Shown here piece by piece: positions 1 to 8,121 of a stretch of DNA of 64,000 nucleotides. The notes beneath the pieces were generated by a model. It was not told where the DNA came from, searched no databases, and saw nothing but the letters and a program-made list of their open reading frames with translations. Origin of the DNA: Vibrio atypicus (GTDB taxonomy: Bacteria; Pseudomonadota; Gammaproteobacteria; Enterobacterales; Vibrionaceae); contig NZ_BLID01000014.1 of the NCBI RefSeq assembly GCF_009811315.1, positions 1-64,000 of the forward strand, read 5' to 3'. Every line of letters starts with the position of its first letter. Position 1 is the first letter of the stretch. The translations under genes were made by a program, and so were the position numbers.

Positions 1-2
1 CT

Positions 3-71
3 TACGCCATGATCAAAGCACTGAACAAACTTACAGGGCTTGGTATGCCTGAAACTCAGTATATTGTATAA
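3..71 (+). other. C-terminal tail of an unidentified gene cut by the window edge
   Basis: An open frame enters from the left edge and runs 22 codons to a TAA at 69-71, ending in the residues LGMPETQYIV. I do not recognise the family. It lies where a tnsA remnant on the other strand is broken off, so it may belong to whatever inserted into or replaced the rest of that element. It is too short to be sure it is coding. Confidence 0.2.
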
Positions 72-232
72 AAGTCGCTCAACTTTAGGAGGTTTGGTTT
101 CTCGTCTGAATTACGCAACAAAGCCGCATCAAACTCTAAGTCGGACTCGACTGTATGAATGGAGTCAGTTTTGAGGCTGACAAAACGTGAGATGTTTTTT
201 ACTGACGAGTTTCTAAGAATTCGTTTTTTCAT
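56..232 (-). pseudogene. N-terminal remnant of a second tnsA gene
   Basis: The first 35 or so codons match the N-terminal part of the intact TnsA at 27963-28652: both share KNI-x-R-(Y/F)-V-S-x-K, then TVES-x-LE and AA. After that the similarity stops and the frame runs through unrelated sequence to a stop at 56, so the catalytic PD and EVK motifs are missing. The ATG is at 232; a TTG lies at 241. Its distance to the adjacent transposon terminus (about 120 bp) is like that of the intact tnsA to its own end (127 bp), as expected for the tnsA-end of another Tn7-like element. Non-functional as it stands; the reading as tnsA is an inference from similarity by eye. Confidence 0.6.
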
Positions 233-286
233 AGTAAACAACCATACCTGTAGTAAACTTACTTAAGCGTTGTACACTTTGTAATC

Positions 287-355
287 TATTTCAAGGTATG
301 GTTGTTTTTATTTCACGGTATGGTTTCGTAAAATCAATGTATGGTTGTTTTTACA
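287..355 (-). repeat. Right end of a second Tn7-like element with three TnsB-type sites
   Basis: Read on the minus strand, the terminus is TGTAAAAACAACCATAC starting at 355, followed by three closely packed copies of a motif like ACAACCATAnnTTGA (about 331-349, 311-326 and 287-306). This is the same architecture as the right end at 28711-28779 but not the same sequence. One further copy in the opposite orientation lies at about 237-254. The element it belonged to extends left and its tnsA is truncated. Confidence 0.6.
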
Positions 356-362
356 AATTTCC

Positions 363-469
363 TGTTGAAGCAACCATTAAATGATAATATTGAATCATTT
401 AAAATCAAACACTTAACCAAAAAACAACTATATCTTGATATCGCGTAAAACAACCATAAATTGATATTT
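363..469 (+). repeat. Transposon left end with three spaced TnsB sites
   Basis: The terminus TGTTGAAGCAACCATTAAATG starts at 363. Three copies of an ACAACCATAAATTGATA-like motif lie at about 370-388, 424-441 and 450-469. The wide spacing contrasts with the packed right end, the usual asymmetry of Tn7-like ends. From here to the HEPN gene at 577 nothing else is seen. Confidence 0.85.
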
Positions 470-576
470 TTGTGAAACTAGTATTTCAGCGAAACTACAG
501 CGGTAAGAAAGTTACTTCCAGCTAGCTAGTAAGACTCATCAAAAGAACTACTTCAAAATTAGAAAACATATAATCA

Positions 577-1113
577 TTACAGTTCCGATAATCTTGCATC
601 AGTCACGGACACTAACTCTCTAAAGAATCGGATGCACTTGTTCAACTCTTCACGCTTGACGATGTGCGCTTCAGTTATATCAGTTTGAGCGCGGTGAACT
701 GCCTCTCCTCGTTTTTTTAACCATTTGTTAAGCTGTTCTCTAGCTTCATCGGCGGTTTGAAAATTGTTCCAAATCCAAGCTTCGGTGACATCAATTCCAA
801 AGAACTCAGCAAAAAGTGCTTTGGTCTTTTTTGAACCAGGGTTGTGAAAATACTTTAGATGTTCTTTCAGTCGATTCTCCACAATGCTCCCGAGTTGAGA
901 TCCTTTTACTACCCTATATTTCGCATCAACTAGCTCTCTTGCTATGTCTTCTACATAGGTTTCCCACGCAGTAAGGGTCAGAATCAAAGTAGCTCTCTTA
1001 AGTACCTCTGGAGGTTGGGAGTTGGAGTTACATCCGTTCAACTGATCGTAACACTCTAATAATTGCTCTGCGTCTGAGATCGCGTACTCAAAATTGCCTT
1101 TCGCTTCTGACAT
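577..1113 (-). CDS. HEPN-domain protein, probable RNase (RiboL-PSP-HEPN-like)
   Basis: A 178-residue, mostly helical protein. Near residue 135 it has RGEAVH, which fits the R-x4-6-H catalytic motif of HEPN ribonucleases; the N-terminal LTLTAWETYVEDIA is typical of the RiboL-PSP/MAE_28990 HEPN branch. Such proteins cleave RNA in toxin, abortive-infection and restriction contexts. It is the last leftward gene of the cargo, about 160 bp beyond a vWA remnant, closest to the left end. Whether it works with the MoxR/vWA genes upstream or alone cannot be read from the sequence. No partner nucleotidyltransferase is adjacent. Confidence 0.6.
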   Translation of the reverse strand: MSEAKGNFEYAISDAEQLLECYDQLNGCNSNSQPPEVLKRATLILTLTAWETYVEDIARELVDAKYRVVKGSQLGSIVENRLKEHLKYFHNPGSKKTKALFAEFFGIDVTEAWIWNNFQTADEAREQLNKWLKKRGEAVHRAQTDITEAHIVKREELNKCIRFFRELVSVTDARLSEL

Positions 1114-1273
1114 CCTTTGTCCTAGTTATCATGATGATATGAATAAGATTGAATTCACCATATTTAGACTTAAATCATGATAACTCGGCTCAATAAAGTT
1201 GAGTTACTTCAATAAGCTAATGACTCTTGATGACTAATCACACTGAGTGCATGTTCACACCTCCAACAAGCGG

Positions 1274-1494
1274 CTAACGTTTTAAATCAATCCACTCTGA
1301 GATGTAGTGCATTGGGTCACAAATTTTGCTCATTGATGTGTAGTGAGAATTACCAATTTGTATACTGTATACCTGTAGCCCCTGCTTCTCTCTTCGGTTG
1401 TTAATTTTCCTATTTAGTCCCGAGGGAACTGGAAATTCACCACCGCTCACTAGCAAGACATCAGTTTTGTTGAGCAACCCTCGGAGTGGTAAAT
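1274..1494 (-). pseudogene. Fragment of a second vWA-domain C-terminus
   Basis: Starting just after the stop of the vWA gene at 1501, a frame with no ATG encodes about 70 residues (TDVLLVSGGEFPVPSGLN..., ending EWIDLKR). It aligns with the last third of the vWA domain of its neighbour (ADVLVISDF...REKG...IGD) but is clearly a different variant, closer to the canonical DVLLVSDGEF form, and lacks the MIDAS DxSxS. It looks like the leftover tail of a related gene that was replaced by recombination. Function unlikely. Confidence 0.5.
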
Positions 1495-1500
1495 TTCAAT

Positions 1501-2925
1501 CTACACTAAACTCATGCTTTGTTTGAAGTTAACTAGCTCCTGAATACTGCTAGTATGTGGATTATATATCCACTCCAAATCAAACTGCGTCTTAGACCGT
1601 TGGTACATAAAACAATCACCGATGACTAGTGAATTAAATTTGTTCCCTTTTTCTCTCTGCTCTTCAATGCTCTTCATAACGTTTTTGGGTAGTTCACCCA
1701 TGATGAAATCAGAGATAACCAAAACATCTGCGTTTTCATAAAACTCCCTCTTCATTAGCTCAGTCGCATGACAGAGTGCTGGAGCAACATCTGTTCCTCC
1801 ATGAAAAGAGGAACTCAAGAACTTAATCAAAGATTCCAGCCCTTTTTTACCCGTTAAATCAAAAGTCACAATAGATGTAGAGAAGTTAATTAGATAACAA
1901 TTTCGGTCCTGCTTTCTGGCGACACTAGACAAGTACAAGGCCATAGCTTTGGCTATGTGTTCAGGTGTACCGTACATTGAACCACTCGTATCTATGCATA
2001 AAATCATAGGCCCTAAATTCGAATCCTCTTCAACTGATTCATCTATGGGGATACTCTCCTCCTGATCTATTTCTGTAATGCCCTGCATTTCAAAACTCAA
2101 TAGGCGTGATTCCAGATATTTAAGGTCAAAAAGAACTGATGTTTCAGGATCCGAAAGAAGTGCCAATTCAGAGGGTAGTGCATGCTCAATATCCTTCCCT
2201 TGAACCACACCTACAATCTCTTCCTTTGAATTGATATCAACAACTGGTTGTTTGAATGCTACCGACTTCAATACTGTTTCAATTTTAGTTGATGACTCAA
2301 TTTGCCTTACTTTCCCTAAAAGCTCAGATACCTTTTTGGCACCTTTGTCGTTTTTGAGGTAATCCGCCCATCTCTTTAGTACTTCTATACTTCCACTTTT
2401 TAATTCAGCATCCGATAAATCAAGGTACATTCCTGGTTCAAGACCTAAACTCTCCAAGCTGTACATCAACTCTTCCAGCAAATTGAGCCATTCACTAATC
2501 TGTTTATAAAATTCTTCACGCATTCTGGACAGAGTTTCGAAGTACCACTCTGATACAGATTTATCCAGCTTCTTCTGCCAATCTAACAGCAGGAGACTTC
2601 TAGCTGTATCATTAGGTTTTTTATCTAACAACTCTTTATGCCAAAACGAAGAATCAACGTGATATTTTGCCTTCTGACAAAATGAGATATAGTTTTTTAG
2701 TAATACATTAACATCGTAATTATTCATCCATATTTTCAGATTCGCTTGATCATCGGAAAAAGGGTTATCCACTTTTAATGACCGTTCAACACCTACTTTC
2801 CAGGCACTAACTTTGGCTTCTACCTTAGATGACAACGCATCTAAATTACCCAACAATACACATCTTTCACTTGTGAGTTCTTTCAGTAGACTATCTGATT
2901 GCTTATGGATAAATTCTACTGGCAT
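1501..2925 (-). CDS. vWA-domain protein (ViaA/CoxE-like partner of MoxR ATPase)
   Basis: 474 residues. The C-terminal half is a von Willebrand A domain with the metal-binding MIDAS: DTSGS near residue 311, the GGTD threonine near 376 and SDF near 408. The N-terminal 280 residues are helical with no recognised domain, as in ViaA. ViaA-type proteins bind metal and pair with a MoxR AAA+ ATPase to remodel target complexes. The start ATG overlaps the end of the MoxR gene by 10 nt, so the two are translated together. E. coli ViaA is similar in size and layout, but this is cargo of a mobile element and sits in a presumed conflict operon, so it need not share that role. Confidence 0.75.
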   Translation of the reverse strand: MPVEFIHKQSDSLLKELTSERCVLLGNLDALSSKVEAKVSAWKVGVERSLKVDNPFSDDQANLKIWMNNYDVNVLLKNYISFCQKAKYHVDSSFWHKELLDKKPNDTARSLLLLDWQKKLDKSVSEWYFETLSRMREEFYKQISEWLNLLEELMYSLESLGLEPGMYLDLSDAELKSGSIEVLKRWADYLKNDKGAKKVSELLGKVRQIESSTKIETVLKSVAFKQPVVDINSKEEIVGVVQGKDIEHALPSELALLSDPETSVLFDLKYLESRLLSFEMQGITEIDQEESIPIDESVEEDSNLGPMILCIDTSGSMYGTPEHIAKAMALYLSSVARKQDRNCYLINFSTSIVTFDLTGKKGLESLIKFLSSSFHGGTDVAPALCHATELMKREFYENADVLVISDFIMGELPKNVMKSIEEQREKGNKFNSLVIGDCFMYQRSKTQFDLEWIYNPHTSSIQELVNFKQSMSLV

Positions 2926-4541
2926 AGAGCCTCCAGACGTTCACAGTCTTTAATTCGTATTTTGAGTTTATCTATTTGAGAAAGAACACCTTTCAATGCG
3001 ACATCTGTATCTGCGCTTGTAGTAAACGGACTATGCAGCTCCAGTTTATATACACGCAATTTATCTTCTGTCTCTTTAAGAATTTTTTTTAGCTGTCCTC
3101 TAAGATTACCAACTGAACCTGAAAGAGATTTAATCAGCCTCTCATTTACATCACTTCTTTTATCTCCTTTGTGGAAAAGAATAGAAGGGGTGAATTCAAA
3201 GTCATTATATCTATCTCTATAATGTCTAGTGTTATATGATAGTGTACAAGAACCCTGCTCATCAAATTCACATGTAACTTCTTTTATGTCATTTCCCGAC
3301 ATGTCGACAGGATGAAAAGAAATATTACTTTTAAATTTATTAAAAGGAATATGAACCGTTTTCTGCTTAATTTCCGGGTTACCATAAGAATATGAATTAT
3401 GCTCTCTGAATTTTGCTACTACTTTAAAATATTCCTCACTACCTAATGAAATTACGTCATATACATCGTCCTTATAGAAAAGTTCCTTAGTGATCTCTTT
3501 CTCTAAGCTATCTTTACTATTATCAAGAGCAGCCAAATTAATATCACCAGCAATCCCACATGACTCGATAGCGTCCATAACGATCTCTTCGGTACAAACC
3601 CTGTTTTCTGGAGAAGTCCATAAACAATGTTTTATAAGTATTGTATCTGTCAGGTTTGTATAATTACGCTCGTTGAAAAACGCAGATGCTTTCAACAAAA
3701 TTGCAGCTTTCTGCCAACGTCGATCCGAGACATACAGACCTAACTCTTCATTTTTTTCACTGATCTCATTACGTATATATTTGATAACAAGCAAAGTGTC
3801 TTTACTCAGCTCAACGTTATGTATCGCTTCATTCCACTGACTAAGCTCTGAAAGAGATACTCTAAGCTCCTCATCAACATTAGGCTCACTAGTCGAAGGC
3901 TTCGCGTTAAGCAACAAATTGAAATTATCTTCAAGTACAATTGGCGGAACCATTAAACGAGTAATAAATCGGTCATAAAGAGCATCTAGCCCTTGGTTTT
4001 CTTGAGGCACTTCATTCGAGGCTCCAATCACCGAACGAATAGGTGCCTTGATAACCTCACTGCCATTCTTAAAAACATGTTCATTAATTAAGGTGAGCAG
4101 AGTGTTCAAAATCGCTGGGCTGGATTTCCAAATTTCATCAAGGAATGCAAACTCTGCGTCAGGAAGATAACCTTCCGTCTTACGGATATACTTATCCTGT
4201 TTAAGTTCTTGAATTGACACAGGCCCAAATACTTCTTCAGGTGTTGTAAACCGATTCATCAAATGTTCATAATACTTTGGTGACTCAAATGCACATGCTA
4301 ACCTTCTGGAAATTAGGCTTTTAGCAGTTCCCGGAGGACCGAATAGGAACGTATTCTGTCCACTAAGCGTGCTCAATAATGAAACAGAAAGAATATGCTC
4401 TCTTTCATGTAACCCTTCACCGATCTGCTCCAATAGTTGAGTTATACGTTTTTTTATTTCTGGCTGAGCGGCGACTCTTATATTTTTTCTGTCTTTGCTT
4501 GTTTGATATTCTTTACTTTTGACATTCATACTACTAACCAA
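2916..4541 (-). CDS. MoxR-family AAA+ ATPase (RavA-like)
   Basis: 541 residues. Walker A FGPPGTAKS near residue 66, Walker B AFLDEIWKS near 130, and the MoxR-type sequence LLTLINEHVFKNG directly after; a RavA-like C-terminal extension of about 250 residues follows. MoxR ATPases act as chaperone-like remodellers with vWA partners, here the overlapping downstream gene. The frame opens with a TTG at 4541 that has AAGGA five bases upstream; an ATG at 4529 is the alternative. Transcribed leftward behind the membrane-protein gene, 37 bp away, so probably one operon of four or five genes. Linked MoxR-vWA pairs are known in RavA-ViaA and in proposed NTP-dependent conflict systems. Confidence 0.8.
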   Translation of the reverse strand: MVSSMNVKSKEYQTSKDRKNIRVAAQPEIKKRITQLLEQIGEGLHEREHILSVSLLSTLSGQNTFLFGPPGTAKSLISRRLACAFESPKYYEHLMNRFTTPEEVFGPVSIQELKQDKYIRKTEGYLPDAEFAFLDEIWKSSPAILNTLLTLINEHVFKNGSEVIKAPIRSVIGASNEVPQENQGLDALYDRFITRLMVPPIVLEDNFNLLLNAKPSTSEPNVDEELRVSLSELSQWNEAIHNVELSKDTLLVIKYIRNEISEKNEELGLYVSDRRWQKAAILLKASAFFNERNYTNLTDTILIKHCLWTSPENRVCTEEIVMDAIESCGIAGDINLAALDNSKDSLEKEITKELFYKDDVYDVISLGSEEYFKVVAKFREHNSYSYGNPEIKQKTVHIPFNKFKSNISFHPVDMSGNDIKEVTCEFDEQGSCTLSYNTRHYRDRYNDFEFTPSILFHKGDKRSDVNERLIKSLSGSVGNLRGQLKKILKETEDKLRVYKLELHSPFTTSADTDVALKGVLSQIDKLKIRIKDCERLEALCQ

Positions 4542-4577
4542 CTCTTTCCTTGTTAAATTTAAAATCTGAACGCTATA

Positions 4578-5207
4578 TTAAGCACTTAAGCTTATTGCTA
4601 CAGCGGTTGTCACCAGCCTGTTCCCAGCATTTTTTGCTGCGATGCAAAAGCCTGCGATCGCTACCACAAACACCCACAGGGATTGATAACTCAATTCTAA
4701 AAACTGCTCACTGAAAAATTGCTTTGCTACGAGCAACGCAAAGGCACTGACAAAAGATACAGCGGCAGAATCCCGATACAGCAAATAAGCTCTGTGAGTT
4801 GAAGCCACTTCGTCCTGCTTATTGGATGGACGATAAAACTCTTTGTACCAATAACTGTTCTGCTCGCTATTATTTTGCTTCAAAAGTTCAAACTCGGACA
4901 CGCGAGCCTTTAGGAGCGCAGTGTCAATACGTCGATCTCTCTCTGATAACTGAATAAAGCGATGCCCTGGTAACACATTCTTCCATCGCCAAAATACCAA
5001 GACGTTCTTGAGATCAGTAGGCATAAGGTGGCTAAGCCACCCCGAAACCGCACCTATTGCTAACATCGCACCACTCGTGTCTTTTAGTATATCGACATAA
5101 CTGATATCAAAAGCACTTTGATTTACTAGTGATATCACTGCAAACTGAAGTACCATCAATACTGAAAGCGGGACAATATTATTGGCTTTCATCGAGATTC
5201 CCATCAT
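4578..5207 (-). CDS. Small multi-pass membrane protein linked to an MBL hydrolase
   Basis: 209 residues with hydrophobic segments near the N-terminus (about 10-30 and 35-55) and two near the C-terminus (about 150-168 and 175-190), with a charged cytoplasmic-type middle. The family is not recognised. Its ATG overlaps the stop of the upstream MBL gene (TAATG), which indicates translational coupling and probably a shared function. It could anchor the MBL enzyme or the MoxR/vWA complex at the membrane, or be an effector; this is inference from linkage only. Confidence 0.6.
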   Translation of the reverse strand: MMGISMKANNIVPLSVLMVLQFAVISLVNQSAFDISYVDILKDTSGAMLAIGAVSGWLSHLMPTDLKNVLVFWRWKNVLPGHRFIQLSERDRRIDTALLKARVSEFELLKQNNSEQNSYWYKEFYRPSNKQDEVASTHRAYLLYRDSAAVSFVSAFALLVAKQFFSEQFLELSYQSLWVFVVAIAGFCIAAKNAGNRLVTTAVAISLSA

Positions 5208-6298
5208 TATGCCACCTCTTCTTCATAATCGAAGTGATATGGCTCAGGGTTCATACTATTCCATCCATCACGGCCAGGCGCATTGTAATGGTGACAAATA
5301 CCGGAACCTCGCGTCGCTAGTGCTTTGACACCTCGGTGAGTGAAAGCATTCATCACAGCTTTCCGTGGGTGCTTAGGCTCACCATTTTTAGCCGTAGAAG
5401 CGATTGCCGTGATGTTTCGTGAAACACCTTGGCTAATAGGCTCACCAACTAAACGATTTAGAACAGTGGTCCCAATATTGCGCTTACTGCCATGATGGGG
5501 GATCTGCATAAACCGAAGGTCTGCTCCACTTGTACACTGCTCTATTTGATCTGCCGCGTGTTCCAGAGCCTGAATGCCTGCGTCCCCAGTAAAAACAGAG
5601 CGTCTTCCTTCGACGACTAATTGGGTGATCACACTCGAATTGTTTTTTGCTGATGTTACCCCTTCATCATCAATCTGGTCTTCACCCCAAGTGGCAAAGA
5701 AACGACGAATAGATGCAGCTGCCTTTTCAAAGAAGCTTTCTAATGCATTTGTTGCAGTGGCTTTTTCAGGCATGCCATCAAAATCAGGAATGAGGGATTC
5801 GTAGTATTCGACAGAAGGACCGAGAACCTTAATACCACCGCCAGTGTCCGTTAAACCAGTAAAAGGTTCACGTATAGTGACCCCTTTCGATTCAGCCAAT
5901 TTAGCCAGTGACCACGCTTTTTCGAGATTTTGTTTAAGACGTTCCCCTAAGCTGTTGTCCGTTACTCGTCCATCTTTGAATTTATCAGCAAGTCCTTGAT
6001 TATGTAGCCAAGGCTGATGAATCCAAAGTTCTTTTACTTCGAGTTCATTGAGGACGGTTTCCAAACCGTTAATATGGTCTTGATCAGCGTGAGTATTAAT
6101 GACCAAATCCACTTGGGAAGTACCGAAACAAGTGGTGATGTGATCAATAACCTTTGAACCTGTGCTTTGAAAGCCACCATCAATCACAACAACAGTTTGT
6201 TCGTCACGTGAACCGTGTAGATTCCCATAGCGAAGTGCGATTGCATCACCGCTCTTAGACTCTTCACCAACACCCAAAAAATCAATTTCGTAACCCAT
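5207..6298 (-). CDS. Metallo-beta-lactamase-fold hydrolase (ComEC C-domain-like)
   Basis: 363 residues. The MBL metal-binding signature HADQDH is near residue 70, preceded by VVIDGG, with a later GDAG and the histidine in QIPHHGS. This layout (FLGVGEE... at the start, THADQDH, TGDA, HHGS) is that of the soluble domain of ComEC-type and related phosphodiesterases, which act on nucleic acid or nucleotide phosphodiesters with bound Zn or Mn. It is first in a leftward operon: membrane protein (overlapping), MoxR, vWA, and perhaps HEPN. Preceded by 163 bp of AT-rich sequence that should hold the promoter. The substrate is unknown; in this company a nuclease role in defence is a reasonable guess. 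Confidence 0.75.
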   Translation of the reverse strand: MGYEIDFLGVGEESKSGDAIALRYGNLHGSRDEQTVVVIDGGFQSTGSKVIDHITTCFGTSQVDLVINTHADQDHINGLETVLNELEVKELWIHQPWLHNQGLADKFKDGRVTDNSLGERLKQNLEKAWSLAKLAESKGVTIREPFTGLTDTGGGIKVLGPSVEYYESLIPDFDGMPEKATATNALESFFEKAAASIRRFFATWGEDQIDDEGVTSAKNNSSVITQLVVEGRRSVFTGDAGIQALEHAADQIEQCTSGADLRFMQIPHHGSKRNIGTTVLNRLVGEPISQGVSRNITAIASTAKNGEPKHPRKAVMNAFTHRGVKALATRGSGICHHYNAPGRDGWNSMNPEPYHFDYEEEVA

Positions 6299-6461
6299 AA
6301 CTTTTTCCTTTTTCTATGAAAGTTAAGAGTTACTAATCAACTAGCATGCCAAATCATAAGGCTTTGTTTTTACTGAGATTAGACTAGTAACGGATGGCGC
6401 AAACTGTAAATACATTTACTAAAAGTAAATTAAGTTACCACAAGGAAAATAAAGAATTAAA

Positions 6462-7148
6462 CTAGCGCCTAAACGGAACGACATTACTCATGTCATCAGA
6501 AAGTGGAGTTGTTTCAGTGATTTGTTGGACGTATTCAATTAATCGCTCGATTGGGGTGAAGCGCTGCTTCTTGTTGTTCACCTTAATGCTCTTGGTTTGA
6601 GCATTGATATAACTAGAAATATCAAACGCCAGCGGCTGGCTTAAGCGATCGAGATCTCTATCTTCTAAGGTTTGCGTAACCCATTGAGCGGCGTCAGCAA
6701 TATGACCGTTAATACTCAAGTCGGTGTTTTTTATCCATTGTGGCGTGAACTCAATGTCATTGAGCTTTGATAGCAGTGTGGCGATGTCGTAACGGCTGAT
6801 TAAGCCGATATGTTTTAAGGAATAAGTTTCTAATGCATAAGCTTCCAAGGCTTCCACAAAAGCAAACTGCCATTCTATTTTTAACCGCTTAGCGAGTTCA
6901 TCGGGCGTGAAAATCATTCGATTGAGCGGAATAAAGTAAGTGAAGCGGCTGTTGGCTTCACAGACGATTAAAGTCTTCTCTGAGGATTGGTAACGGTTTT
7001 CAATCAGGTGCACCTGCCAACTCATAGTAGCGGCATCCGAACTCAGTTTATTGACTCCGGCTTGTTTACCCGTTTCCACTGGCAAACGTGGGAAATCAGC
7101 TTTCAGCCATTTGTTAAGTGCATTGGTCGCACTGAGTTGAAGTTGCAT
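6462..7148 (-). CDS. Uncharacterised protein, DUF6933-like
   Basis: 228 residues, no membrane segment or signal peptide. The central part (WQVHLIENRYQSSEKTLIVC, then RFTYFIPL and a helical stretch) resembles by eye the short DUF6933-type family, proteins of unknown function found on mobile elements and phages; I cannot confirm this without a search. The C-terminus MSNVVPFRR is polar. It stands alone between two leftward units, with 80-160 bp on either side. No function is proposed. Confidence 0.45.
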   Translation of the reverse strand: MQLQLSATNALNKWLKADFPRLPVETGKQAGVNKLSSDAATMSWQVHLIENRYQSSEKTLIVCEANSRFTYFIPLNRMIFTPDELAKRLKIEWQFAFVEALEAYALETYSLKHIGLISRYDIATLLSKLNDIEFTPQWIKNTDLSINGHIADAAQWVTQTLEDRDLDRLSQPLAFDISSYINAQTKSIKVNNKKQRFTPIERLIEYVQQITETTPLSDDMSNVVPFRR

Positions 7149-7230
7149 AAAGACATCCTAAGCTACTCGAAGCAATATTCACTTGAGCCCGCCAAATGTA
7201 TCGCATCAAGTAGCAGGCTCCAATTGTTCA

Positions 7231-8121
7231 TTAAGGGTGGGAAGACCAAACATCTCTCACTAGCTTAAAGTCTTCATATTGAAGAGAAGTATTGTAAGAC
7301 ATAGATTTCGCTTGTAGTAAGCCTTTAGGCATCGGGAGTATATCCATGAGTTCTTGACGTTGATCTCTATCATTCGGCTCTTCAAAACCACCATCGTAGA
7401 TCAACCCTCCTTTACTGGTAAAAAGCCCCCTCGCATGCAAAAATCTAGATCCTTCATCATCAGCACAATACCAATATAAATTAATATTTTCTGGCATTGT
7501 TCCTTTGAAGCTTTCTAGAGCTTGTCGCGTAGCCTGCCATGATGGTTTTCCATCTTCTTCAGAAAATATATGGAAATCTACTGAAGCTTTTTTACATAGC
7601 TTCATTGTTTCAAGTAGTGTTTTTCGATAACCAGGTCTGGTGAAACAGATATACGGGTCGTAAATAGTTACCTTTTCTGCACCAAGTAAAAGTGCTTTTG
7701 CTGCTTTAGCAAGAGACACCGCAGTTCGAGGAAATTGCGAAGTATAGGAAAAATCATCATCAGCCAGATCAACAAAAGAACTTACGAACACAGGTATAGA
7801 ATTGAGTGACTGCTCAACCACTCGATGAAATGGCTCGTTCCCATGGCTCATCGTTGCTGAATTAATCCAGTCTGGCCCTTCGAATGCTCGATTAAAAGCT
7901 ACCGTTTTATTATCCTTAAACGCTCGAAGTCTTTCTGTAGCACGATCTAAAGTATCGCCTTGATGAGTTCTTCTCAATTGATCTGAAACTTCCCTAAACC
8001 AAGCTTTAGGAAAACCAGATAATACTGCGCCGCGATCAAATCCAAGCCTTGCATCCAACAATGCCAAATCAGCTAAAGAGTTGACTTCTGTAGGCGCTAC
8101 CGCAAATTCCAAATGCAACAT
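7231..8121 (-). CDS. PLD-like protein paired with AAA ATPase
   Basis: 296 residues. Near residue 235 the sequence FLHARGLFTS-KGGLIYDGGFEEPND has the spacing of a phospholipase D HxK-type motif, but with arginine where lysine is usual; a second copy is not obvious, though TIYDPYI near 145 is in the right kind of place. PLD-fold proteins include nucleases such as the BfiI/Nuc type. Its start overlaps the stop of the ATPase gene (TGATG), so they form a coupled pair. Likely the effector or nuclease half of a two-gene system; assignment is tentative. Confidence 0.45.
   Translation of the reverse strand: MLHLEFAVAPTEVNSLADLALLDARLGFDRGAVLSGFPKAWFREVSDQLRRTHQGDTLDRATERLRAFKDNKTVAFNRAFEGPDWINSATMSHGNEPFHRVVEQSLNSIPVFVSSFVDLADDDFSYTSQFPRTAVSLAKAAKALLLGAEKVTIYDPYICFTRPGYRKTLLETMKLCKKASVDFHIFSEEDGKPSWQATRQALESFKGTMPENINLYWYCADDEGSRFLHARGLFTSKGGLIYDGGFEEPNDRDQRQELMDILPMPKGLLQAKSMSYNTSLQYEDFKLVRDVWSSHP

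Noticed and set aside
287..355. Repeated GGTATGGTTGTTTTT-like units as a possible CRISPR array
   Set aside because: The units are short, irregularly spaced and match the TnsB-type sites at the other transposon ends; there are no spacers of constant length.
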